Origin: Xylanibacter rodentium
GTDB lineage: Bacteria; Bacteroidota; Bacteroidia; Bacteroidales; Bacteroidaceae
Length of the DNA stretch: 64,000 bases
Direction: 5' to 3'
Assembly: GCF_013166575.1 (NCBI RefSeq)
Contig: NZ_JABKKE010000010.1
Coordinates: 62,001-126,000, forward strand
Shown here: positions 19,461 to 28,445 of the stretch, one piece after another
How the letters are laid out: each line of letters opens with the position of its first letter
Numbering within the stretch: the first letter of the stretch is position 1
Program-made: the position numbers and the translations under genes
The notes under the pieces: model-generated
Seen by the model: only the letters and a program-made list of their open reading frames with translations
What the model was told of the DNA's origin: nothing
Databases searched by the model: none

Positions 19461-21032
19461 CTAAAAAGGCATCGGTCCGTCACCGCCAGGAGGCGGCATC
19501 ATCCCCATTGAGAACGGATCGTAACCACCGGCCATGTCGGACATATCGCTGCCCGACATGGCACCGCCGTTCAGCTTGGATCCGAGAATCTCACCACTAT
19601 CAGGAGTAGAACCGCGACGCAACTTGGTATCTTCGGGATTCTCAAAACGCGTAAATTCGCCACGGAAAGTCAGCAACACATCTCCCGTTGCACCCTTACG
19701 ATGCTTGGCTATGATTATCTGAGCCATGCCATGCAAGTCGCGCCCGTTGTCATCCTGATAAATATGATAATACTCGGGACGATGAACGAAAAGCACCATA
19801 TCGGCATCCTGCTCGATGGCTCCCGACTCTCGCAAGTCACTAAGCTGCGGACGCTTGCCCTCCAATCCCTCACGCGACTCCACACCACGGTTCAACTGGC
19901 TCAATGCAAGTATAGGAACATCCAGCTCCTTGGCCAGTCCCTTCAGTGAGCGTGATATGGTAGAGACCTCTTCCTGACGGCTGCTGAACCGCATACCGTT
20001 GGCATTCATCAGCTGAAGATAGTCTATCATGATAATCTTGACACCATGCTCACGCACCAGACGGCGCGCCTTGGTACGCAATTCGAAGACCGAAAGTCCC
20101 GGAGTGTCGTCCACATACAACGGCGCACCTATCAGTCCGTTCATACGTTTGTCCAGCCGGTCCCACTCGTCGGGCTGCAACTGTCCGTTAAGAATCTTGC
20201 TTCCCTGAATCTCACAACAGTTGGATATAAGTCTGTTGACCAACTGCACATTGCTCATTTCAAGCGAGAAGAAAGCCATAGGCACCTTATAGTCAGCCGC
20301 GATATTCTTGGCCATCGAAAGGGCGAACGATGTCTTGCCCATGGCCGGACGGCCGGCAATGATGACAAGGTCGCTCGGTTGCCATCCGCTCGTGATGTCG
20401 TCCAGCTTGTGATAGCCCGTCGGCACACCTGTCAGTCCGTCCTTGTTGGCCGCTGCTTTCTGTATCACTTCGACAGCATTCTTTATGACAGGGTCAATCT
20501 GCGTGTACTCCTTCTTCATGTTACGCTGTGAGAGTTCGAAGAGAGCACCCTCGGCCTCCTGCATCAAGTCGTCGATATCGGTAGTACCGTCAAACGCCTT
20601 TGTCTCTATCACGCTGGCATACGATATCAGCTGGCGGGCCACAAACTTCTGCGCTATGATACGCGCATGATACTCAATATTGGCCGATGAGGCCACACGC
20701 GAACTCAGTTCGGATATATAGACAGGGCCTCCAACCTCTTCCAACTTGCCATTCTTGGCAAGCTGGTCGGTAACGGTGAGCACATCGACCGGACGCTCGG
20801 CCATGCTCAGATCGCGTATGGCTGAATATATCATCTGATTGCGAGGCTCATAGAAACTCTCAGGATAGAGCATCTCGCAGACCACCGCATAAGCATCCTT
20901 GTCTATCATCAGTGCACCGAGCACGACTTTCTCCACATCCAAAGCCTGCGGCTGAAGATGTCCGTAGGTATTGTCCACGGGGGCCGGTTTGCGTGGCTGC
21001 CGGCGTCCTTTGCCATTATCTTGTTCTGCCAT
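19461..21032 (-). CDS. dnaB: Replicative DNA helicase DnaB
   Basis: This is the hexameric fork helicase. The 523-residue protein has the N-terminal helical domain (LGALMIDKDAYAVVCEML), a linker, and a RecA-like domain with Walker A AGRPAMGKTSFALSMAKN, Walker B IIMIDYLQLM, and the DLRESGAIEQDADMVLF and KHRKGATG motifs. A Gly/Met/Pro-rich tail ends in GPMPF. The ATG at 21032 follows a -7-like TAATTTTG on the minus strand (21133-21126). It is convergent with the TPR gene and divergent from ispE. Confidence 0.97.
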   Translation of the reverse strand: MAEQDNGKGRRQPRKPAPVDNTYGHLQPQALDVEKVVLGALMIDKDAYAVVCEMLYPESFYEPRNQMIYSAIRDLSMAERPVDVLTVTDQLAKNGKLEEVGGPVYISELSSRVASSANIEYHARIIAQKFVARQLISYASVIETKAFDGTTDIDDLMQEAEGALFELSQRNMKKEYTQIDPVIKNAVEVIQKAAANKDGLTGVPTGYHKLDDITSGWQPSDLVIIAGRPAMGKTSFALSMAKNIAADYKVPMAFFSLEMSNVQLVNRLISNCCEIQGSKILNGQLQPDEWDRLDKRMNGLIGAPLYVDDTPGLSVFELRTKARRLVREHGVKIIMIDYLQLMNANGMRFSSRQEEVSTISRSLKGLAKELDVPILALSQLNRGVESREGLEGKRPQLSDLRESGAIEQDADMVLFVHRPEYYHIYQDDNGRDLHGMAQIIIAKHRKGATGDVLLTFRGEFTRFENPEDTKLRRGSTPDSGEILGSKLNGGAMSGSDMSDMAGGYDPFSMGMMPPPGGDGPMPF

Positions 21033-21125
21033 TGTCTTTTTTATAATTCATTCCATCAAAAATCACCCGATACGAAAGCGGACTGCATCGGATGCAATAA
21101 TCACCACACTGATTGTTGGCGGATG

Positions 21126-21218
21126 CAAAATTACGATTTTTTTCGTAACTTCCGTCTAAAGAAAAATCATTTTCTTTCCCATGCCTGTATATAATATCAT
21201 GTTTTTATTGTACATTTG
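21126..21218. promoter_or_regulatory. Divergent -7 elements for dnaB and ispE
   Basis: Minus strand: TAATTTTG at 21133-21126, about 94 bases before the dnaB start. Plus strand: TACATTTG at 21211-21218, 45 bases before the ispE ATG. Neither has a clear TTTG box at the usual distance. Confidence 0.4.
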
Positions 21219-21262
21219 CATCTGTGCAACTGTCTGCATCCACCTTTAAACTCAAAAAAACG

Positions 21263-22090
21263 ATGATAACATTTCCCATAGCAAAGATAAATTTAGGCCT
21301 CAACGTCGTAAGCCGGCGTGCCGACGGATATCACAATCTCGAAACCGTTTTCTATCCTGTACCCATAAAAGACGCCCTCGAAATATATCCGATGGACGAT
21401 GCTTTCCCGTCACCGACGGCCTGCGACCTTAAAGTGACCAACATCAGCATCGAGGGCGACGAGCAGCGCAACCTTGTAGTCAGGGCCTACAACATGCTGG
21501 CTGAGCGCTATCCCCTGCCACGCATACATGCCCATCTACACAAAAGCATACCCACACAGGCCGGTATGGGCGGTGGTTCGAGCGACTGTGCATACATGAT
21601 ACGTCTGCTCAACGAATCGTTCAAGCTCGGTATGTCACAGGAGGAAATGATAAGCCACGCCGCCTTGCTTGGTGCCGACTGCCCGTTTTTCATACTGGGC
21701 AGGCCGGCATATGCTGAAGGCATAGGCGAACAACTGCATCCCATAGACCTCGACCTCGGCGGATGGCACATCGTCGTAGTGCGCCCCGACATTCCTGTTC
21801 CCACCAAAGATGCTTTCTCGCTCGTCACACCGCAGCAGCCTGACGCAAACTGCCGCGATATAGTGATGCAGCCCGTGGAGACATGGCGCGACACGCTCGT
21901 CAACGACTTCGAGCACAGTGTGTTCACGTTGCACCCCGAAATAGGCCGGATAAAGGAGCGGCTATACGACCTCGGAGCCGTGTATGCCGCAATGTCAGGT
22001 TCGGGCAGCAGTGTGTTCGGGCTGTTCCGCAATCCGATAAAGCCTGCGGAGCATTTCAAGGACATGTTCACGTACGAGACACAACTGTAA
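21263..22090 (+). CDS. ispE: 4-diphosphocytidyl-2-C-methyl-D-erythritol kinase
   Basis: This enzyme phosphorylates CDP-methylerythritol in the MEP pathway of isoprenoid synthesis. The 275-residue GHMP kinase has AKINLGLNVVSRRADGYHNLET at the N-terminus, the ATP-binding PTQAGMGGGSSDCAY loop near residue 95 and the C-terminal MSGSGSSVFGLF motif. I chose the ATG at 21263 because conserved sequence begins right after it; an ATG at 21224 adds 13 unconserved residues. It is monocistronic, with a hairpin plus T-run after it. Confidence 0.95.
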   Translation: MITFPIAKINLGLNVVSRRADGYHNLETVFYPVPIKDALEIYPMDDAFPSPTACDLKVTNISIEGDEQRNLVVRAYNMLAERYPLPRIHAHLHKSIPTQAGMGGGSSDCAYMIRLLNESFKLGMSQEEMISHAALLGADCPFFILGRPAYAEGIGEQLHPIDLDLGGWHIVVVRPDIPVPTKDAFSLVTPQQPDANCRDIVMQPVETWRDTLVNDFEHSVFTLHPEIGRIKERLYDLGAVYAAMSGSGSSVFGLFRNPIKPAEHFKDMFTYETQL

Positions 22091-22132
22091 GAACAGAGTG
22101 TATAACTTATATTTTAAAAATCGTAAATATGT

Positions 22133-22168
22133 ACGTTTTATTCCGAGAAAAACGTATTTCGTTTTTTT
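22133..22168 (+). terminator. Terminator of ispE
   Basis: Arms ACGTTTT (22133-22139) and AAAACGT (22149-22155) are followed by ATTTCGTTTTTTT. It lies about 43 bases past the ispE stop. Confidence 0.6.
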
Positions 22169-22190
22169 CGAAATAGAAAGCGATAATACC

Positions 22191-22454
22191 CAATAGGCCG
22201 CATCAATACACGCTCTTTGCCTGACAATCCTGCAATATCGGCCGTTTTACACTCCCGTTTGGGCGCTTTTACCTTGCGAAACGGGCCGTTTTGCAATGCA
22301 ATATAGGCCATATTGGGATGCGATATGGCCTATATCGGAAGGCTATTTGTGCCTCTCCGCTTTCTTTACATAGCCTCGTTATCATAACCCACTGATTATC
22401 AACACTCTCCATTTGGGCAAAAATACAGCGTTTTCGGAGCCTTGGTCGCAAATT
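22191..22454. repeat. Array of 22-base repeats with palindromic GGCC cores
   Basis: Cut into 22-base rows from 22191, a GCC or GGCC falls in the same columns (6-9) in most of twelve rows. The clearest rows are CAATAGGCCGCAT (22191), ATATCGGCCGTTT (22235), AAACGGGCCGTTT (22279), ATATAGGCCATAT (22301) and ATATGGCCTATAT (22323). Several are odd palindromes of 13 bases, and AAACGG-G-CCGTTT is perfect. Linkers often end in TGCG or TGCA. The last rows (from 22345) are weaker and row 22389 has no match. The stretch is non-coding, between the ispE terminator and the fucO terminator. A related array is at 46535. Confidence 0.7.
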
Positions 22455-22575
22455 TAAATCCGGATATCGATTAACAGTCGTTAAAGTAAAGAAAAATTAT
22501 ACGAGTGATTGTTGCCGACATCATAAGAATATACAAGAATCACAATAACACCCCAAAGCCCACAATACAAACAAA

Positions 22576-22610
22576 CGTGATTCTGATGACAACCTGTCAT
22601 CAGAATCACG
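22576..22610 (-). terminator. Terminator of fucO
   Basis: Perfect 16-base arms (22576-22591 and 22595-22610) with a 3-base loop lie 78 bases past the fucO stop. In the minus direction the stem is followed by TTTGTTTGTATT. Confidence 0.85.
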
Positions 22611-22688
22611 CCAATAGGAAATGCACTTAAGCATTATTCTTTCGCGATAATCAAATCACTCTGCAAATATACAATATGCAGTCTGTCA

Positions 22689-23843
22689 TCACAGGATAGA
22701 CTTGTAGATGGCTATGATATCTTCCTTTGTCACCTCGCGCGGATTGCCCGGTGTGCAAACATCATTGATGGCCTGTTCGGCCAGTGCCGGTATGTCTTCC
22801 TCGTGAATGCCCAGCTCGCTGAGATGCTCGGGTATGCCGACGATACGCGACAGGTTGGCAATCTCGTTGCAAGCTGCCTCAACAGCCTCGTCAAGAGTCA
22901 TGCCGTCTCTATATACTCCGCAGGCCTTGGCTATCTCGGCATACTTATCCTTGGCTGCCGGAGCATTGAAGCGCATCACCGTGGGCAACAGAATGGCGCA
23001 GGCCACTCCGTGGGGAACATCGTGAAGAGCACTCATCGGATGGGCCATACCGTGGTCGACACCGAGACCGACGTTGGAAAATGCCATTCCGGCAATATAC
23101 TGTGCCACAGCCATACCGTTGCGTCCTTCTGGATTCTCGGGCTCGTTGACGGCTATGGGCAGGTATTTGTGTATCATCTCTATGGCCTTAATCTCAAACA
23201 TGTCGCTCATCTCCCACGCTGCCTTGGTGATATATCCCTCGATGGCATGGGTCATGGCATCCATTCCGGTCGAAGCCGTAAGCCCCTTTGGGAGCGAATA
23301 CATCAGTTCGGCGTCTACGATGGCAACGGCCGGTATGTCGTTGGGATCGACACAGACCATCTTCTTCTGGTTTTCCTCATCGACAATCACATAATTGATT
23401 GTGGTCTCGGCGGCCGTACCGGCTGTGGTAGGCAACGCGATGATGGGCAGACTCTTCTTCTTGGTATCGGCCACTCCCTCAAGCGAAACGATGTCGGAAA
23501 ACTCAGGGTTGTTGCATACTATACCTATGCCCTTGGCCGTATCCATGGCCGAACCGCCGCCAATGGCAACGATAAAGTCCGCTCCGGCAGCCTTGCATGC
23601 CGCGATGCCGTCCTTCACGTTGGTCACCGTCGGATTGGGTTTTACATCATCAAATATATCATATACAATGCCGGCGGCATCGAGTTCGTCAATCACCATC
23701 TTTGCGACACCGAACTTCATCAGGCTCTTGTCTGTTACAACCAATGCTTTCTTGTAGCCAAAACGACGGACCACGCCCGGAAGCTCCTTGCGTGCACCAG
23801 GGCCGAAGTAAGACACTTCGTTCAAAATAAATCTGTTCACCAT
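22689..23843 (-). CDS. fucO: Iron-containing alcohol dehydrogenase, lactaldehyde reductase type
   Basis: The 384-residue protein is close to FucO over its whole length: MVNRFILNEVSYFGPGA, AIGGGSAMDTAKGIGI for NAD binding, IPTTAGTAAETTINYVI-type block, DAMTHAIEGYI, GLGVDHGMAHPMSALHDVPHG with the metal-binding His residues, and NPREVTKEDIIAIY at the end. It would reduce L-lactaldehyde to 1,2-propanediol with NADH during fucose or rhamnose fermentation. No fucose genes are next to it, so another short-chain alcohol or aldehyde is possible. A minus-strand -7 TATCTTTG is at 23884-23877. Confidence 0.9.
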   Translation of the reverse strand: MVNRFILNEVSYFGPGARKELPGVVRRFGYKKALVVTDKSLMKFGVAKMVIDELDAAGIVYDIFDDVKPNPTVTNVKDGIAACKAAGADFIVAIGGGSAMDTAKGIGIVCNNPEFSDIVSLEGVADTKKKSLPIIALPTTAGTAAETTINYVIVDEENQKKMVCVDPNDIPAVAIVDAELMYSLPKGLTASTGMDAMTHAIEGYITKAAWEMSDMFEIKAIEMIHKYLPIAVNEPENPEGRNGMAVAQYIAGMAFSNVGLGVDHGMAHPMSALHDVPHGVACAILLPTVMRFNAPAAKDKYAEIAKACGVYRDGMTLDEAVEAACNEIANLSRIVGIPEHLSELGIHEEDIPALAEQAINDVCTPGNPREVTKEDIIAIYKSIL

Positions 23844-23936
23844 GAGTTTTTTGTTTTAAATTAGTAAATAGTCATACAAAGATAAGTATATTTTTCCATA
23901 TTGTCATATCAATATAAAGAAATGTTCAGGAAAACA

Positions 23937-24989
23937 TCAGAATAGCGGCACAAGATATCTTGCCATCAGATAGCCGGCCGTGACAAGCCAGACAAAAAGA
24001 ATGAAAGCGAGAAGAAACGGCTTGAAACCGGCCTTTCGGAATTTCTCTATGCTGGTTTCGGCACCGAGCGCGGTCATGGCCATCGTGAGCAGGAATGTAT
24101 CCAGGACATTGATAAAATCGACAATGTCGGGAGACAGGATTCCAAATGAATTGAAACCGATAACGACAAGAAAAAGCACGGCAAACCATGGTATGGAAAT
24201 CTTTGACCGGCTGTCACCGGCTGCAACGTCAGCATCTGTGCCCCTCCCCCTCACTGCCTCACGCGAGACACAGTAACCGAGCACAAGCAGCACCGGCACA
24301 AGCATCATCACACGAATCATCTTGACGATAATGGCTGAATTGGAGACATCGGTCCCCATGGCGTTTCCTGCACCCACGGCATGGGCCACCTCGTGAATGG
24401 TCGAGCCGGTGAATATTCCCATGGCATCAGGCGACAGGTCCATTACTCCGCTACGGTAAAGCGCAGGATAAAGAAACATTGCCAACGTACCGAATATAAC
24501 GACGGTAGCCACTGCAACAGCTGTCTGATAGGGTTTGGCCTTGATGGCGGACTCGGCTCCAAGTACGGCCGCTGCACCGCAGATTCCACTGCCCACGGAA
24601 GTCAGTAAAGCAATGTTACGCTCCATTCCGAGAATACGCCCGATAAAGACACCGCCGCAAATGGTCGTCATTACGATGACGGCATCCACACATACTGCCG
24701 AAAGTCCGACAGCCGTAACGTCCTGAAACGTCAGGCGAAAACCGTAAAGAATGATACCGATGCGCAGCACACGCTTGGAACAGAATACTATGCCGGGCAC
24801 CCATGTAGGCGGCAAATTGTTGCGAAGACTGTTGGCATATAACATGCCAAGGACTATACCGACAATCATAGGACTGAAAGACAAGCTTTTGACAAAGCTG
24901 ACATCACATATATAAAACGCGGCACACGAGAACAATACAATTAATAATACGCCATGGAGCATGCTGCTCCGCTGTTCTGTCAATTTCAT
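23937..24989 (-). CDS. YeiH/UPF0324-family inner membrane protein, putative sulfate exporter
   Basis: The 350-residue protein has about ten hydrophobic segments and the family motifs SPMIVGIVLGMLYAN, LRIGIILYGFRLT, GSGICGAAAVLGAESAIKAK and GSTIHEVAHAVGAGNAMG. The family is annotated as putative sulfate exporters on thin evidence. I chose the ATG at 24989 (MKLTEQRSS), in keeping with family starts; an ATG at 25016 adds nine residues. It lies 44 bases downstream of mntP on the same strand and probably shares its transcript. Confidence 0.85.
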   Translation of the reverse strand: MKLTEQRSSMLHGVLLIVLFSCAAFYICDVSFVKSLSFSPMIVGIVLGMLYANSLRNNLPPTWVPGIVFCSKRVLRIGIILYGFRLTFQDVTAVGLSAVCVDAVIVMTTICGGVFIGRILGMERNIALLTSVGSGICGAAAVLGAESAIKAKPYQTAVAVATVVIFGTLAMFLYPALYRSGVMDLSPDAMGIFTGSTIHEVAHAVGAGNAMGTDVSNSAIIVKMIRVMMLVPVLLVLGYCVSREAVRGRGTDADVAAGDSRSKISIPWFAVLFLVVIGFNSFGILSPDIVDFINVLDTFLLTMAMTALGAETSIEKFRKAGFKPFLLAFILFVWLVTAGYLMARYLVPLF

Positions 24990-25033
24990 ATATAAACTGA
25001 TTAAAACTACAATCAAAAAATCATTGACTCCGC

Positions 25034-25612
25034 TTATATCACATCAAGATGGGTCAAAAGTATCTTTAAACCTATGAACATCAGGATGATACCTCCCAAA
25101 AGTTCAGGACGCAGACGATGTTCGATAGTCCTGCCGAAACGCACTCCAAGTACATTACCGACAATACTCATGAAAAAAGAGACTATGCCTATAATGCCAA
25201 GTGGAAAAACGAGCTGTGAAATACATCCGTAACCGATACATGCAAACGAAATTCCGATGGCAAGCGCATCTATGCTCGTGGCAATGGACAGCACAAACTG
25301 GGTACTTGGCTTTTCGGGAGAAAAGTGCCTGTCCTTACCTGTATCAAACGATTCTTTTATCATCCTTCCACCAATAAAAAACAACAGGCAGAAGGCTATC
25401 CAATGGTCAAAGGATTCGATACCGGAACTGAAACGATTGGTTCCAAGCCATCCTAAAAACGGCATCAAGGCTTGAAAAAGACCGAATAGTATACTCATGC
25501 GCAATACAACTATCCAGACATACCTACGGAGAATAACGCCACTGACGATTGATACGGTGAAGCAATCCATTGCAAGAGCAAAAGACAGGAAGATAATATC
25601 TAAAGTACTCAT
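25034..25612 (-). CDS. mntP: Manganese efflux pump MntP
   Basis: The 192-residue protein has six hydrophobic segments and the MntP pattern: FALAMDCFTVSI near the N-terminus with the conserved Asp, the second-half repeat SIATSIDALAIGISF, and GLKILLTHL at the end. MntP exports Mn(II). I see no yybP-ykoY-type leader in the 230 bases upstream, but I cannot fold it. It is followed by the YeiH-type gene. Confidence 0.88.
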   Translation of the reverse strand: MSTLDIIFLSFALAMDCFTVSIVSGVILRRYVWIVVLRMSILFGLFQALMPFLGWLGTNRFSSGIESFDHWIAFCLLFFIGGRMIKESFDTGKDRHFSPEKPSTQFVLSIATSIDALAIGISFACIGYGCISQLVFPLGIIGIVSFFMSIVGNVLGVRFGRTIEHRLRPELLGGIILMFIGLKILLTHLDVI

Positions 25613-25712
25613 AACAGAATGGAAAAGTAATAAATAAAAATCGAATTATCCCCGATTCACATCAGAGGATAAAAAAACAACACAGACACAAAACAAAACA
25701 CGGTCTTATCAT

Positions 25713-25749
25713 AAAAAGGCCGGTCCTAAAATATCTTCGGGAATCGGCC
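25713..25749 (-). terminator. Terminator of galE
   Basis: In the minus direction, GGCCG...TCC pairs with GGA...CGGCC and is followed directly by TTTTTAT. It lies 96 bases past the galE stop and upstream of mntP. Confidence 0.6.
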
Positions 25750-25844
25750 AATAAGTCAAAACGGCATCATCACTGACTTTGCATTATACCGAAAGGACTT
25801 ATTGACCGATTGCTGTTTTATATTAAGTTTTCAAGACAAGGAAA

Positions 25845-26882
25845 TCACTGTATTCCTTCGTTACGAAGTTTCTCCTGCCATTTCCAAGCTGACTTCAAGG
25901 TATCTTCCAGACTCGTCTCAGCCTTCCATCCCAACACATTGTTGGCCTTTTCGGGATTAGCCCATACCTTCTCGATATCACCTGCACGCCGAGGTGCGAA
26001 TGTCCAATTCAACTTTACTCCTGTAGCAGCCTCAAAAGCATCGACAATTTCTTTCGTGCTCACTCCTCTGCCGGTACCGACATTGAACACTTCCAGCTTG
26101 TCGCTGTCCGTATCAAGAACACGCTCCATTGCTTTCACATGTGCCTTGGCAAGATCTACCACATATATGTAGTCACGGATACATGTTCCGTCGGGAGTGT
26201 CGTAGTCGTTACCGAACACTTTCAGCTGCTCGCGTATTCCCATGGCAGTCTGAGTTACGTAAGGAATAAGATTCATAGGCACGCCATTAGGCATTTCACC
26301 GATGATAGCGGTAGGGTGCGAGCCTATAGGATTGAAATAACGCAGAAGAATGGCTTTAATTGGAGCGCCGCTGTTGATGTCGTCACGGATAATCTCCTCG
26401 TTGACTTGCTTTGTATTGCCATAAGGGCTCTCAGCCGGTTTGATGGGAGCATCCTCTGTCACGGGCAGATTCTCAGGATCGGGCTGACCGTATACTGTGC
26501 AGCTCGATGAGAAAATTATACCTTTAACATTGTGTTTGGGCATAAGTTCAAGCAGATTCACCAGACTTACAATATTGTTACGGTAATATAGCAGAGGCTT
26601 CTCCACACTCTCACCGACTGCCTTGCTCGCGGCAAAATGGATGATGCCGGCTATATCCGGATACTTGGCAAACACCTTGTCCATTGCTTCAAAGTCGCAG
26701 CAGTCTACCTGCTCAAATGCCGGACGCACCCCGGTTATCTTCTCAATTCCATCCACTACATTTGCCTGTGAATTGGAAAGATTGTCAACGATTACGACCT
26801 TATAACCGGCATTTTGCAACTCTACGGTAGTATGAGAACCAATGAATCCGGTTCCTCCCGTCACTAATATTGTCTGTTTCAT
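25845..26882 (-). CDS. galE: UDP-glucose 4-epimerase
   Basis: It interconverts UDP-glucose and UDP-galactose with bound NAD. The 345-residue short-chain dehydrogenase-fold protein has the N-terminal NAD motif VTGGTGFIGSHTTVEL, the Ser-Ser-x-Thr/YxxxK catalytic set (SSSCTVYG and SPYGNTKQ), RYFNPIGSHP and GDGTCIRDYIYVVDLAKAH-type block (here DGTCIRDYIYV). Length is standard. A minus-strand -7 TAATTTTG is at 26924-26917. It forms a one-gene unit. Confidence 0.96.
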   Translation of the reverse strand: MKQTILVTGGTGFIGSHTTVELQNAGYKVVIVDNLSNSQANVVDGIEKITGVRPAFEQVDCCDFEAMDKVFAKYPDIAGIIHFAASKAVGESVEKPLLYYRNNIVSLVNLLELMPKHNVKGIIFSSSCTVYGQPDPENLPVTEDAPIKPAESPYGNTKQVNEEIIRDDINSGAPIKAILLRYFNPIGSHPTAIIGEMPNGVPMNLIPYVTQTAMGIREQLKVFGNDYDTPDGTCIRDYIYVVDLAKAHVKAMERVLDTDSDKLEVFNVGTGRGVSTKEIVDAFEAATGVKLNWTFAPRRAGDIEKVWANPEKANNVLGWKAETSLEDTLKSAWKWQEKLRNEGIQ

Positions 26883-27226
26883 TGTTATATTGTTATATTT
26901 TGAATAATTGATAATGCAAAATTACATAAAAAAAGGAAAACAAGAAAATAAACAGATGGAATTATTTAAGTTTAAGTTAATCAACAAAATTAATTTAAAT
27001 GATTTGCGGAATATTCCTTTGAGTAAGAAAAAATGTAGCGAGCTACTCATAAGTCAGATAATTAAAAGAGTTATCGCCCGCAATGCCTGATTATCAGTTA
27101 AAGCCGACATCATCATAAAGGATTAATGTTTATGTATTTGATAAATACAACATTCCTTTATATATTGCAATGTCTTTAGCTCATAAACAAGCACTGCAGG
27201 CGATAAGCCTGTACTCCTGATTAAAC
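26883..27226. other. Intergenic region between galE and rnfA
   Basis: It holds the galE -7 element (26924-26917, minus) and a possible Rnf operon terminator hairpin (27116-27160). A 60-codon Lys/Asn-rich plus-strand frame at 26908 looks like chance in AT-rich DNA. No RNA gene was recognised. Confidence 0.5.
27116..27160 (-). terminator. Hairpin after the Rnf operon
   Basis: Nested stems TAAAGGA/TCCTTTA (27116-27122, 27154-27160), AATGT/ACATT and GTATTT/AAATAC (27134-27139, 27143-27148) form one long bulged hairpin 67 bases past the rnfA stop. It is AT-rich, so a terminator role is tentative. Confidence 0.45.
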
Positions 27227-27829
27227 TTACTCCAATCCAAAAATCTGCTTCAGCCCTCCGTCCACACCGGAGAATCCCATAAAGGCAAGACTCAACAGAC
27301 CGGCCGATACAAGAACAATGGCCATGCCACGCATTCCCTTAGGTATGTTCACCATCTCAAGTTGCTCACGCATTCCTGCAAATACTGTCATGGCAAGTCC
27401 GAAGCCAATGGCTGTAGACAAAGCATATACAATGCCCTCGAGCATATTATAGTCTTTCTGAATTACAAGGATAGCTACACCAAGTACGGCACAGTTAGTG
27501 GTAATCAGCGGCAGGAATATTCCCAATGCCTGATAGAGAGCGGGCGACACTTTCTTCAATACAATCTCCACCATCTGCACGAGGGAGGCTATAACGAGAA
27601 TGAAAGTTATCGTCTGAAGATATTGAAGCCCAAAGACATCAAGCACAAGTTTTTGCACCAGAAATGTTACGATGGTGGCAAGTGTAAGCACAAAGGCCAC
27701 AGCAGCACTCATTCCGAGAGCTGTATCCACTTTCTTTGACACTCCGAGGAACGGACATATTCCAAGGAACTGCGACAACACAATGTTGTTTACAAATATT
27801 GCCGATATAAAAATAAGTATGTATTCCAT
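27227..27829 (-). CDS. rnfA: Rnf complex subunit RnfA
   Basis: This is an integral membrane subunit of the ion-pumping ferredoxin:NAD oxidoreductase. The 200-residue protein has six hydrophobic segments; MEYILIFISAIFVNNIVLSQFLGICPFLGVSKK is cut across typical RnfA/NqrE sequence with the conserved Cys in GICPFLG, and LPLITTNCAVLGVA supplies the second conserved Cys. It is the last gene of the operon, 6 bases after rnfE. Confidence 0.95.
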   Translation of the reverse strand: MEYILIFISAIFVNNIVLSQFLGICPFLGVSKKVDTALGMSAAVAFVLTLATIVTFLVQKLVLDVFGLQYLQTITFILVIASLVQMVEIVLKKVSPALYQALGIFLPLITTNCAVLGVAILVIQKDYNMLEGIVYALSTAIGFGLAMTVFAGMREQLEMVNIPKGMRGMAIVLVSAGLLSLAFMGFSGVDGGLKQIFGLE

Positions 27830-27835
27830 ATGTGA

Positions 27836-28420
27836 TTAAGCTTTCTTTAATTTATTGACGATGGCAATAAGGAATCCAAGCGTTATGAATGCTCCGGGAG
27901 GCAATATGAACAACAAGATGTTATATGTTTCCGGCAACAACACTACACCAAAAACGGAACCTGCACCTAAAACTTCACGCACGATACCGAGGAACGTCAG
28001 TGATACGGTAAATCCGAGACCGATGCCAAGTCCGTCAAAAAGACTTGCTACAGAATTGTTCTTACAAGCGAAAGCCTCGGCACGACCAAGAATAATACAG
28101 TTTACCACTATAAGCGGAATAAAAAGTCCGAGAGACTTGTTCACTTCAGGTAAATATGCCTTGAGGCACATCTGAAGGATTGTTACAAATGATGCTATAA
28201 CAACAATGAATACCGGTATTCGCACTTTATCGGGAGTAATGCTCTTTATCAATGATATTGCTATATTGGAGCATATCAGAACAAACATCGTGGCAAGCCC
28301 CATCGACATGCCGTTTTGTGCGGATGTAGTGGTGGCCAGCGTAGGGCACATGCCAAGCAGAAGCACAAATGTAGGATTCTCCTTGATGATGCCGTTAAGT
28401 AATATTTTAATATAGTTCAT
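27836..28420 (-). CDS. rnfE: Rnf complex subunit RnfE
   Basis: The 194-residue membrane protein is homologous to RnfA with inverted topology: GIIKENPTFVLLLGMCPTLA carries the first Cys motif and FIPLIVVNCIILGRAEAFA the second. It pairs with RnfA around the membrane iron-sulfur site known in this complex family. It starts 25 bases after rnfG. Confidence 0.94.
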   Translation of the reverse strand: MNYIKILLNGIIKENPTFVLLLGMCPTLATTTSAQNGMSMGLATMFVLICSNIAISLIKSITPDKVRIPVFIVVIASFVTILQMCLKAYLPEVNKSLGLFIPLIVVNCIILGRAEAFACKNNSVASLFDGLGIGLGFTVSLTFLGIVREVLGAGSVFGVVLLPETYNILLFILPPGAFITLGFLIAIVNKLKKA

Positions 28421-28445
28421 ATATTTCTCTCATTTTAATGATTAA

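Noticed and set aside
22371..22405. TTATCATAA and TTATCAACA as DnaA boxes
   Set aside because: Only two imperfect matches in AT-rich DNA inside the 22-base array; too few to support an origin.
22803..23864. 353-codon plus-strand frame opposite fucO
   Set aside because: It is the antisense shadow of fucO, whose minus-strand protein matches a known family along its full length.
25613..25844. Manganese (yybP-ykoY) riboswitch before mntP
   Set aside because: The stretch contains the galE terminator, and I could not find the conserved loop sequences of that riboswitch class.
26908..27090. 60-codon plus-strand frame between galE and rnfA
   Set aside because: It is Lys/Asn/Ile-rich as random AT-rich DNA would be, overlaps the galE promoter and has no recognisable motif or start signal.
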